NCBI GenBank assembly: GCA_029262735.1
Contig: JAJCYY010000064.1
Location: 1-63,365, forward strand
DNA from: Chloroflexota bacterium
GTDB lineage: Bacteria > Chloroflexota > Dehalococcoidia > Lucifugimonadales > Lucifugimonadaceae
Reading direction: 5' to 3'
DNA length: 63,365 nt
Positions 54,923 through 62,778 of this stretch are shown here, piece after piece. The translations under genes were made by a program, and so were the position numbers. The notes beneath the pieces are model-generated. The model was not told the DNA's origin. It did no database searches and worked only from the letters and a program-made list of their open reading frames with translations. Each line of letters starts with the position of its first letter. Within the stretch, counting starts at the first letter, position 1.

Positions 54923-56872
54923 ATGAGCGACTTTCCTCCCCCATTCGATCTGAAAGAGCCCGAACCCTGCGATGAGCCGGAGTCGTGCGATTTCGTCCAG
55001 CAGCTGCCTACCGCACTGAAAGAGGCGGTGGTTAACAGCGCGTTCCTGCGCAAGTACGTCCACAGGCTGCCGTCGGAAGAGATCGGTGTGCCTGTGTACC
55101 GGCCGGAACTTGACCGCTCGGATGGCGATGCCGAAAACCCCAACTTCATATACGCAACATTCAAAGGCGGCACCTACGCCCACGTATTCCCCGATCCGAA
55201 GGGCGGAAGAGACCACTACATCGCCATTGAGCCGTCCATCGAACATCCGCGCATTCGCGAGATCATGGGCGATATCGAATCTGGAATGCTGGACTATACG
55301 GACGAGCTTGAGGCCGCGCGCGGTGACGAACAGCTTGGGCTCGTACTCGAGTGGTGCCTGTCACAGCTCTTCAACGAGAAGCCGACGATGGAGCTGGACG
55401 AGATCTACGCGCTGCCGGTGATCGACCCCGATGCGGAACCGGAACCCGAGGAAGAAAAGCAATCGGCAGCCGAAGAAGGCGACTTGGCGACAGAATCTGC
55501 GACGACTGCCTCTGCGAACGGCGAATCTGCGGACGGAGGAGGCGACGCCGACACTGCGGTAGCCACTGCGCCCGGTCCCAAGAAATCAGGCAAGAAGCGG
55601 GGCGGCCTCTTGTCCAAGTTCATGGGTGGTGGTGGCGGCTCCAAGGTCGACCTTGCCGGTAAATGGAAGCTCAACCCGATCGACATTGAGGGCATCAAGT
55701 ACCAGCTCGTGAAAGAGAAGGTCGGTGTCGGAGTACTGCAACCGCTGATTAACGACCACTGGATTGAGGACATCTCGTGCTCGGGTGTCGGCAAGATGTA
55801 CATCGAGCACAAGGTGTTCGATTCGATGGTCTGCTCGTTTGGCTACAAGGACGACGCTGAACTCGACGAGCATGTCCTCCGCCTGTCCGAGCGCATGAAG
55901 AAGCCCGTGACGTTCAGACAGCCCGTTGTGGACGCTTCGCTCCCCGATGGCTCTCGTATCAACATCGTTTTCGGCAGGGACGTCTCGCTGACAGGGTCGA
56001 ACTACACCATCCGTAAGTTCGCCGAAGACCCGATCAGCATCCTGAACCTGATCCGATGGAAATCCATCAGCTCCGAGGCTTCGGCCTATCTGTCTCTGTG
56101 CCTCGAAGACGGCATGAACATGTTCGTGTCTGGTGAGACGGCGTCAGGCAAGACGACACTGATGAATGCGCTTACCTGCTTCATCAAGCCGAATGCCAAG
56201 ATCGTTTCGATCGAAGATACCGCTGAGGTGCAGGTCCCGCATCCGAACTGGCTGCGTGAGGTCGTCAGGAAGGCGAAGCCAGGGGAGGGCGACTCCGGCG
56301 TTGGCATGTTCGACCTGCTCAAAGCTGCCCTGCGGCAAAGGCCGGAAGAGATCATCATCGGTGAGATTCGTGGTGAGGAAGGGCTGATTGCGTTCCAGGC
56401 AATGCAGACCGGTCACCCGGTGATGGCCACCTTCCACGCGGCCTCGGTCCAGAAGCTGATCCAGCGTTTGGTTGGAGACCCGATTCTCGTCCCAAAGAAC
56501 TACGTCGACAACCTGAACCTGTGCGTGATTCAGGAAGGTGTGCGGCTACCGAGCGGCGCACACGGCAGGCGCTGCACCTCTATCTCGGAGATCGTCAACT
56601 ACGACTCGCTCAGCGACTCGTTCTCGTTCGTCGAGGTGTTCACCTGGGACCCGGTGACAGACGTTCTTGAGTTCACGGGTATGAACAACTCCTACCTGCT
56701 TGAACAGCGCATCGCCCCGGCTCGCGGCTATCCACCGGCACGCAGGCGACAGATCTACTCACTCGTGAAGCGTCGAGCTCGAATCCTGGACAAGCTCGTC
56801 AACACGGGTATCGAGGACTACCACGAGACGTTTGAAGTCCTGGCCAAAGCTACCGCGGACGGTGTCTTCTAA
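54923..56872 (+). CDS. arlI: ArlI, archaellum assembly and rotation ATPase
   Basis: GspE/PilT-superfamily secretion ATPase, 649 residues. Walker A SGETASGKTT (K410), Asp box in IVSIEDTAEVQVPHP, Walker B with catalytic E481 in IIIGEIRGEE and His box GHPVMATFHAASVQKLIQRL. The N-terminal domain before residue 240 matches ArlI rather than pilus ATPases (IDIEGIKYQLVKEKVG, ISCSGVGKMYIEH). Residues about 170-240 are an acidic then Gly/Lys-rich linker that lengthens the protein beyond archaeal ArlI (about 550). In archaea one ATPase does both filament assembly and torque generation. Confidence 0.95.
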   Translation: MSDFPPPFDLKEPEPCDEPESCDFVQQLPTALKEAVVNSAFLRKYVHRLPSEEIGVPVYRPELDRSDGDAENPNFIYATFKGGTYAHVFPDPKGGRDHYIAIEPSIEHPRIREIMGDIESGMLDYTDELEAARGDEQLGLVLEWCLSQLFNEKPTMELDEIYALPVIDPDAEPEPEEEKQSAAEEGDLATESATTASANGESADGGGDADTAVATAPGPKKSGKKRGGLLSKFMGGGGGSKVDLAGKWKLNPIDIEGIKYQLVKEKVGVGVLQPLINDHWIEDISCSGVGKMYIEHKVFDSMVCSFGYKDDAELDEHVLRLSERMKKPVTFRQPVVDASLPDGSRINIVFGRDVSLTGSNYTIRKFAEDPISILNLIRWKSISSEASAYLSLCLEDGMNMFVSGETASGKTTLMNALTCFIKPNAKIVSIEDTAEVQVPHPNWLREVVRKAKPGEGDSGVGMFDLLKAALRQRPEEIIIGEIRGEEGLIAFQAMQTGHPVMATFHAASVQKLIQRLVGDPILVPKNYVDNLNLCVIQEGVRLPSGAHGRRCTSISEIVNYDSLSDSFSFVEVFTWDPVTDVLEFTGMNNSYLLEQRIAPARGYPPARRRQIYSLVKRRARILDKLVNTGIEDYHETFEVLAKATADGVF

Positions 56873-58437
56873 TGGCTACCGCAGTACTGGCAAAGCTCGG
56901 AATAGGCTCCTCGGCCAAGAGCGGAGGGGATCAGGCCGCTCCGGTCGTCAAGAGCACATCGCAGGTGGACAAGAAGCAGCTTCGCTTCGACCTGTTCACC
57001 CATATCTCCTACATGGCTTCCCTCGCAACCGCCAAGGCGTCACGCGAGGTCATGTTCACACGCGCCGCAAAGTTGAACCTGGAATCGTCGCCCTACTTCG
57101 TCGAGATCAACACGATCGTCAACCGTCTTAAGTACGACTATTCCGAGGCTTGCAGGGCCGTTGCAGACCGCAGCAATATCGAAGAGGTTTCGAGCCTGCT
57201 GATCCGCATGTCCGGTTCGCTCGCTTCAGGTGAAGACGAAGAAGAGTTTCTGACCCGTGAAGCCGCCGTACTGGCAGAGCAGTACAAGGCAGAGTACGAA
57301 CAGAAGATCGAGTCTCTGCGCAAGTGGACAGATGCCTACGCAGCCTTGACCGTGTCCGCCGGCCTGATCGTCGTCATAACCATGATCTCGATGATGATCT
57401 GGAGCCTTGGGCCGATCATGATCCTGATGACCGCCGCTTCGACCGTCGGCGTCATGGGGGTCGGCACATTCATCCTGAACGCCGCAGCGCCCGTCGAAGG
57501 CTTCACTCGCAAGGCCGGGCTGACCTCCGAAAACCAGATCCGTGCGAAACGCATGATGCTCATTTTTGGCGGAGGAGGGGCGCTGCTCGCATCAATCGTG
57601 ACACTCACGATCGGTCTTGGTCCGGCGCTAATAATCGCCGGGATCGGCCTGTTGCCGGGCGGCTTCATGATGTACCGAGACCAGGCCCGGATAGCCAAAC
57701 TTGATGCTGATATCGCCACCTCAACACGGCTGCTCGGTGGTGTGACCGATGCTATCGGTTCAACGGTCGGCGACGCTCTGACAAAGGTTGATCGCAGGTC
57801 GCTCGCATCCCTCAATCACTACTTCAGAAGGCTGGATGTTCGAATCCGGGCGTCACTCTCGCCAGACCTGGCATGGAAGCGTCTCGTCTCCGAAACCGGA
57901 TCGGAGATGGTCGAGCGGACCGTAGACATTTTCTGGGACGCCCTGACCATCGGCGGCAATCCACTCGAAACAGGCAAGAACGCAGCATTCTTCGCATCCA
58001 GCATCACGATGCTGCGAGAGAAGCGTGCGCTGGTGGCGAACACCTTCACGTACCTCGTCATCCCGCTCCACCTCGCAATGACGGGGCTGCTCATATTCAT
58101 CCTGAACGTCATGGAGTTGTTCGCGGGCGAACTGAAAGACCAGACCGCGCCTGACCTTGGAGAGACCGGCGCGTCCATCCCGGACATCGCCAACGTCTCA
58201 GGCTTCAACACATTTGCAAACGTTGACTTCGGGTTCCTGAACATCCTGGTCGTATCTGTGGTGCTGTCGCTGACCGTAGCCAATGCACTGGCCCCTCACT
58301 CTGCTGCGGGCGGCCACAGGTTCCGCTTCCTGTTCTCTCTTGGCGTGATGATGATCATCTCCGGAGCAATGATCTCCCTCGTCCCGCCAATGGCCCAATC
58401 GATCTTCTCAACCATCACAGAGCCCGCCACGAGCTAG
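56872..58437 (+). CDS. arlJ: ArlJ, membrane platform of the archaellum
   Basis: GspF/TadC-like polytopic membrane protein, 521 residues. The start overlaps arlI by one base (TAATG), so translation is coupled. FDLFTHISYMASLATAKASR is followed by membrane helices at about 160-215, 230-265, 390-420, 445-470 and 485-515. A cytoplasmic loop between helices 3 and 4 has SLNHYFRRLDVRIRAS and WDALTIGGNPLETGKN, matching the ArlJ family more closely than pilus proteins. It would be the membrane ring with which ArlI and the filament base interact. Confidence 0.93.
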   Translation: MATAVLAKLGIGSSAKSGGDQAAPVVKSTSQVDKKQLRFDLFTHISYMASLATAKASREVMFTRAAKLNLESSPYFVEINTIVNRLKYDYSEACRAVADRSNIEEVSSLLIRMSGSLASGEDEEEFLTREAAVLAEQYKAEYEQKIESLRKWTDAYAALTVSAGLIVVITMISMMIWSLGPIMILMTAASTVGVMGVGTFILNAAAPVEGFTRKAGLTSENQIRAKRMMLIFGGGGALLASIVTLTIGLGPALIIAGIGLLPGGFMMYRDQARIAKLDADIATSTRLLGGVTDAIGSTVGDALTKVDRRSLASLNHYFRRLDVRIRASLSPDLAWKRLVSETGSEMVERTVDIFWDALTIGGNPLETGKNAAFFASSITMLREKRALVANTFTYLVIPLHLAMTGLLIFILNVMELFAGELKDQTAPDLGETGASIPDIANVSGFNTFANVDFGFLNILVVSVVLSLTVANALAPHSAAGGHRFRFLFSLGVMMIISGAMISLVPPMAQSIFSTITEPATS

Positions 58438-58488
58438 CGCCCAGCCCAGTTGGCATTGCCACTGGTGCGAGAGGAAAGGAGGTTGGAT

Positions 58489-58800
58489 ATGCCAGACGAG
58501 CAGAACCCGGGTGAAGAGCCGGAGATCAATGCAGTTGCAGTTAACCTCGCCGACCTCGTCGATGACGAAGACGAGCCAGAAGAAGAGCCTGAGGAAGAAG
58601 AGGAGGCTCCAGCCGAAGAGGAGAAGAAGGGCGGCGGTGGGCTTGATGACCTGATGGACGACATCTTTGCTGAAGAGCAAGACGATGACGACCGTCTGAA
58701 GGCATTTGGCGACCTCGAGCACCTGACCATGATCGAGGTTTCATCAGAGGTCGAGGCCGTACTCGAAGAACTGCGGATAAGGCAGGGCGGAAATGACTGA
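58489..58800 (+). CDS. Short acidic protein downstream of arlJ
   Basis: 103 residues from ATG with a perfect AAAGGAGG. An Asp/Glu-rich disordered part (DDEDEPEEEPEEEEE) is followed by GGLDDLMDDIFAEEQ and an amphipathic end MIEVSSEVEAVLEEL. No known family. It resembles the acidic middle of the ArlD/E-like protein in composition and is placed exactly between arlJ and a histidine kinase whose start overlaps its end by 8 bases. A soluble link between the motor and the kinase is a reasonable guess, not more. Confidence 0.72.
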   Translation: MPDEQNPGEEPEINAVAVNLADLVDDEDEPEEEPEEEEEAPAEEEKKGGGGLDDLMDDIFAEEQDDDDRLKAFGDLEHLTMIEVSSEVEAVLEELRIRQGGND

Positions 58801-60424
58801 ATCCGGTGCAGCACGTCAAGCCGAGCCTGACCGCAATTCACTGCGGGGAGTCTCGGCGCACGATGAACAGCAGGAGCACATCGCCGGTGTGGCGCTCGAT
58901 GCACTTGCAGAATCGATAAAAGAGTCGGCGGTGACCATCGACGCCAAGTCGAACATTGTCCATTCAAACGCTGCGTTCGCTCGCAAATTCGAAGCTCCCC
59001 AGGCAGGTCAGCCTCTCGCGGGTTACTTCGACCCGCCGGGTCTTCGAGCGCTCATCAAGGCCACCATTGGCGCAGGATCTGTTCGTGACGCTGAGATGAT
59101 CTCAGATGAAGGTGGACCGCTATCGGCAGCCTACCGGGTGGCGGCGGTTCCCATACCCGAAGGCGACCCCGGCGGCGCACGCGTGTTGCTCGTTATCGAC
59201 GATATTTCTGAGCAGGCAGACCAGCGCAACCGAATGGTCGCCAACAGCAGGCTCGTGGCGGTCGGTGAGATGGCCGCCGGTGTCGCTCACGAGTTGAACA
59301 ACCCGCTGACAGCAGTCCTTGGGTTCTCACAGCTCGCCCTCAAGCAGACGGTTGACCCGGTGCTTCGCAAAGACCTCGAATCGATCGCAAATGAAGCAGA
59401 ACGCGCGGGCCACATCGTCGACAACTTGCTCGGCTTCGCCCGTTCGCATTCCGGACGCGGCGACCGCTTCGACGCCGCAGCGTCCCTGCAGAAGGTGCTC
59501 GACCTCCGTGAGTACGAATGCCGGGTGAACAATATCGAAGTCGCAACATACCTGGACCCGGACACGCCGGTAACCCGGGCGGATGCTCACCGCATGGAGC
59601 AGGTTTTTCTGAACCTGGTTGGAAATGCAATCCACGCCATCAGCGAGAACTCCGGACGAGGCAGCATCACGCTCGGCCTCGTGGCCATCGACGGCCTGAT
59701 CCGCATCAGCATCACGGATGACGGCCCCGGCATCCCAGAAGAGGTCCTGCCGCACATCTTCGAACAGTTCTACACAACGAAGCCGGTTGGAAAGGGCACC
59801 GGACTCGGGCTTCACATCTGCCAGGAGATAGTGAGGGACCACGGCGGTGAGATCAGGGTGGAGAGCCACGCAAGTAGAGGCACAACCTTCGTGGTCGAGA
59901 TTCCGGTCGTTCCAATCGAAGAGCCTGAGCAGGCAGAGCCGAGCAAACCAGTGCAGCCGCAAAGCTACGCAATGCTCAAGGTGCTGGCAGTTGACGATGA
60001 GCCGGTGATCACGGACCTGCTCTCCAGGATACTCACAGGGCTCGGACATGAGGTTGACGTCGCCTCTGACGGCGCAGAAGCCCTGCGCATGATCAACCTG
60101 TCTGACTACGACGCAATCCTGCTCGATGTGAAGATGCCCGGCCTGGGAGGGCTGGAAGTCCTGCGCTGCATAGAGGGCTTCAGGCCGGAACTGGCCGAAC
60201 GAGTGCTCTTCATCACCGGGGACACCGTTTCGCCAAGCACGCAGGTCTTCTTCCAGGAGCAGGACGTTGACGTGCTCCACAAGCCCTTCTCACTCGAAGA
60301 GCTCAGAGGCAAGCTGCAGTACTTCGCCGCTCTCAAGGACCAGCGGGGCGTAGAGGCAGAAACACGTAAAAGGCACGACCTGACAGCGGGGATTTCACGG
60401 ATTACCCGGAAGACCAGAACGTAG
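58793..60424 (+). CDS. Hybrid histidine kinase of the archaellum cluster
   Basis: Soluble sensor kinase, 543 residues. A PAS-like domain lies at about 35-150, then HisKA with phospho-acceptor H166 in VAHELNNPLTAVLGFSQLAL, HATPase with NLVGNAIHA, DDGPGIPEEVLPHIF and GKGTGLGLHICQEI, and a receiver at about 400-515 with D445 in AILLDVKMPG. No membrane segment is seen, so it would sense an internal signal. It overlaps the acidic-protein gene by 8 bases, and the response regulator gene follows 26 bases later. The chain to arlJ suggests motor or expression control. Confidence 0.94.
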   Translation: MTESGAARQAEPDRNSLRGVSAHDEQQEHIAGVALDALAESIKESAVTIDAKSNIVHSNAAFARKFEAPQAGQPLAGYFDPPGLRALIKATIGAGSVRDAEMISDEGGPLSAAYRVAAVPIPEGDPGGARVLLVIDDISEQADQRNRMVANSRLVAVGEMAAGVAHELNNPLTAVLGFSQLALKQTVDPVLRKDLESIANEAERAGHIVDNLLGFARSHSGRGDRFDAAASLQKVLDLREYECRVNNIEVATYLDPDTPVTRADAHRMEQVFLNLVGNAIHAISENSGRGSITLGLVAIDGLIRISITDDGPGIPEEVLPHIFEQFYTTKPVGKGTGLGLHICQEIVRDHGGEIRVESHASRGTTFVVEIPVVPIEEPEQAEPSKPVQPQSYAMLKVLAVDDEPVITDLLSRILTGLGHEVDVASDGAEALRMINLSDYDAILLDVKMPGLGGLEVLRCIEGFRPELAERVLFITGDTVSPSTQVFFQEQDVDVLHKPFSLEELRGKLQYFAALKDQRGVEAETRKRHDLTAGISRITRKTRT

Positions 60425-60450
60425 AGAATCCTGCACAAGGACACCAAACC

Positions 60451-61170
60451 ATGACTACATCTAACGCCCAGAATTTCGGCTCATACGACAGCCATCGTCA
60501 GGATGAGGTGGTCACCACGCCAACCCGTGACGAGAGTGCTCCGGTGCGGGTGTTCCTGATCGAGGATCACCCGGTGGTGCGAGAAGGCACCCGCCGTCTG
60601 CTCGAGTTCGAAGAGGGAGCCACGGTGGTAGGCGAGGCCGACAGTGGTGAGAACGCACTGGTCTCCCCATCGCTCGGTCTGGCCGAGGTTGTGCTGTGCG
60701 ACGTGATGCTACCCGGAATGGACGGCATTGAGACCACGAAAGCCGTTCTTGGCAAATACCCGCACCTGCGCATCGTCATGCTGAGCTCATTTGGTGACTC
60801 TTATCTCTCAAACGCTCTCGAGGCAGGTGCCTGCGGATACCTGCTGAAGCGCTCTACGGGCGATGAACTGGTGCGAGCGGTCCAGGATGCTGCCAACGGC
60901 GGCGCTCCTCTCTCACCTGCGCTGAATGCCCTTCTCGTAGACCGTTACCGAGAGCTGCAGTCCAACAAGTCCGACACCCTCGGCCTCTCTGAGCGCCAGG
61001 CCAAGGTGCTGGAGATGGTGGCCCGGGGCGAAACGACGAAGCGCATCGCAGAAGACCTGTTCCTGAGCCCTGCAACGGTGAAACGGGAGCTACGCCACGT
61101 ATTCGACCTGATGGGCGTGAACAATCGTGCACACGCAGTGGCCGAAGCCCAGCGCCGGGGCATGATCTAA
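60451..61170 (+). CDS. NarL/FixJ-type response regulator of the archaellum cluster
   Basis: 239 residues: a disordered start, receiver with FLIEDHPVVREGTRRLLEFE, phospho-acceptor D84 in VLCDVMLPGMDGI and Lys in GYLLKRSTG, then a LuxR-type HTH (LSERQAKVLEMVARGETTKR, LFLSPATVKRELRHV). Follows the kinase gene closely and is the obvious partner. Ends in a strong terminator, which closes the archaellum transcript. Target promoters are not known; those of the archaellins are the best guess. Confidence 0.94.
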   Translation: MTTSNAQNFGSYDSHRQDEVVTTPTRDESAPVRVFLIEDHPVVREGTRRLLEFEEGATVVGEADSGENALVSPSLGLAEVVLCDVMLPGMDGIETTKAVLGKYPHLRIVMLSSFGDSYLSNALEAGACGYLLKRSTGDELVRAVQDAANGGAPLSPALNALLVDRYRELQSNKSDTLGLSERQAKVLEMVARGETTKRIAEDLFLSPATVKRELRHVFDLMGVNNRAHAVAEAQRRGMI

Positions 61171-61198
61171 ACAGCCACCTGAGTCCTATCTGACCAAG

Positions 61199-61236
61199 AA
61201 CGAGCCTCGATGCATGGTGCACCGGGGCTCGTTTCT
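61199..61236 (+). terminator. Terminator ending the archaellum-signalling run
   Basis: 8-base stem AACGAGCC/GGCTCGTT with a 19-base loop, followed by TTTCT. Located 28 bases after the response regulator stop. Confidence 0.82.
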
Positions 61237-61240
61237 ATGT

Positions 61241-61283
61241 GCGGCAAGATCCCTCGCCCGTCTATGGGCGAGACGACAAAACA
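61241..61283 (+). repeat. Fragment of dispersed repeat with CTCGCCC/GGGCGAG hairpin
   Basis: GCAAGATCCCTCGCCCGTCT followed by ATGGGCGAGACGACAAAAC. The right end of the dispersed element (AAGATCCCTC...GACAAA) without its left half. The remaining part of this gap up to 61478 shows no gene. Confidence 0.6.
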
Positions 61284-61478
61284 ACACCGCTCGCCCCGCA
61301 CTCCTGTGCATGAGAAATTCATGCGCGCGGCTCACTTGGGTCGCAACTCATGAGACATCAGGTGATCTGCTCATTAGCCAACTGAGACTGCGCCAGCCTT
61401 CAGTACCGCATCATCATTCGGCAGGCAGCGGCGCAATATCGCGCTTCTCGATCATCACCAGGTAGCTCCAGGATCCGA

Positions 61479-62189
61479 ATGACAGAGATAATTCCCTTCG
61501 ACCGCGATCTTGTCGGTCAACCGTTCAAGCGAATCACCGAAGTGCTCATCGTAGCCTCGCAAGAACTGATCCGTGACGTGCTGCGCTCCACCCTCGCATC
61601 TGTAGACCAGGTCCGCGTCATAGGAGAGTCCAGGCAGGGTGAAGACGCAATGCAGGCCGTTGAGGAGCTGCGGCCTGACGTCGTTGTGATCGAATCCCAG
61701 ATCGGGCCCGATGCAGAAGGCATCCGCAGCGGTTACCTCTTCAAGGCGGCCCGACCATCACTCGGAATCGTCGTCCTGGCACACGGATTTGGTCCGGAGG
61801 CCATGCAGTACCTCACAGGCAAGGCACCGTTCGGGTGGTCATTCATCACGAGAGCCGCCTCACTTGAGCCCCAGAGGCTCCGTAAGGCCATCACAAGCGC
61901 AGGCTCCGGCCATGGAGTTGTCGATCCCGGCCTGGAGCGTGCTCCGAACGATTCATACATTCCGATGCTTGAACGCCTGACCGCTCAACAGGCCAGCGCG
62001 CTGGAACTGGTGGCAGCCGGTATCTCCGACAGCGGAATCGCACACCGGCTCGCTCTCACGATGGCAGAGACCCACGAACTCATCGAATCCCTCTATTGCG
62101 ATCTGCGTATCGATACAGGGCCGCGAGTGGACCGACGTGTGGTGGCGACTCTCGTATACCTGAGAGAGACGGTTCGAATCCGTAATTGA
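61479..62189 (+). CDS. Degenerate NarL-type response regulator
   Basis: 236 residues with the NarL plan, but the receiver lacks the acidic pocket (VLIVASQELIRD) and the phospho-acceptor is Glu (E72, VVVIESQIGPDAEG). The C-terminal HTH (TAQQASALELVAAGISDSGI) is weaker than that of the neighbouring regulator but still LuxR-like. Glu at this position often mimics the phosphorylated state. It may be a constitutive or partner-controlled regulator. Separate transcript after the terminator. Confidence 0.85.
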   Translation: MTEIIPFDRDLVGQPFKRITEVLIVASQELIRDVLRSTLASVDQVRVIGESRQGEDAMQAVEELRPDVVVIESQIGPDAEGIRSGYLFKAARPSLGIVVLAHGFGPEAMQYLTGKAPFGWSFITRAASLEPQRLRKAITSAGSGHGVVDPGLERAPNDSYIPMLERLTAQQASALELVAAGISDSGIAHRLALTMAETHELIESLYCDLRIDTGPRVDRRVVATLVYLRETVRIRN

Positions 62190-62276
62190 CGCCGTTTCCG
62201 GGGTCTCACCCCGCCTACCGACCTGACACCGGCCGTTCGCCGCTCTACTTGATCGTGCAGTTATCCTGAAGCCACT

Positions 62277-62669
62277 ATGAGCTTTGAGCGTCGCCGTTTG
62301 CCTGTCGAGCCCAGCGTAATCGCCCCTGACGGCTCTGAGATACGATTGCTGTCAGTTGAGGCCTCTAGGGGCAGCATGGTTCTCTGCACGCTGCCTCCGG
62401 GCCAGGTAACGAAACCGGTGCGTCATCGAAACGTCGAAGAGATGTGGCACTGCATTGCCGGTTCAGGCACACTGTGGCGTTCCCTCACGGACAAAGAGGA
62501 CATCCTGGAGCTACAGGCGGGGGTTTCGTGCTCCATCGCTCCCGGCACCTGCTTTCAGTTCAGGTCGGACGGTGAATCGTCACTTGAGATCGTGATTGCG
62601 ACTATCCCTCCGTGGCCGGGCGAAGATGAGGCGGAACCGTGTGAGGGCAGATGGGAGCCTTCAGTGTGA
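62277..62669 (+). CDS. Cupin-domain protein
   Basis: Single small cupin of 130 residues. Motif 1 is partly visible (PVRHRNVEEMWHCIAGSGTLW) with His-x-x-x-x-Glu-x-x-x-His style ligands, and motif 2 is weak (APGTCFQFRSDGESSLEIV). It may bind a metal or sugar. Function unknown. Confidence 0.82.
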   Translation: MSFERRRLPVEPSVIAPDGSEIRLLSVEASRGSMVLCTLPPGQVTKPVRHRNVEEMWHCIAGSGTLWRSLTDKEDILELQAGVSCSIAPGTCFQFRSDGESSLEIVIATIPPWPGEDEAEPCEGRWEPSV

Positions 62670-62778
62670 GAAATCTGCCGCACGATGCCACCTTTTCGCC
62701 TGCAGTGTGGCAAACTTCGACTGCCACGGCCGATGCAAGCAGGCGCGCAAATACCAGACACAGCGACATCACATCACC

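Noticed and set aside
46962..58437. Reading the cluster as a Tad or type IV pilus locus
   Set aside because: The ATPase and membrane protein are related to Tad/pilus proteins, but the RecA-like ArlH, the archaellin-type cores, the ArlF/G-like genes and the lack of secretin, TadZ or PilM-Q point to an archaellum.
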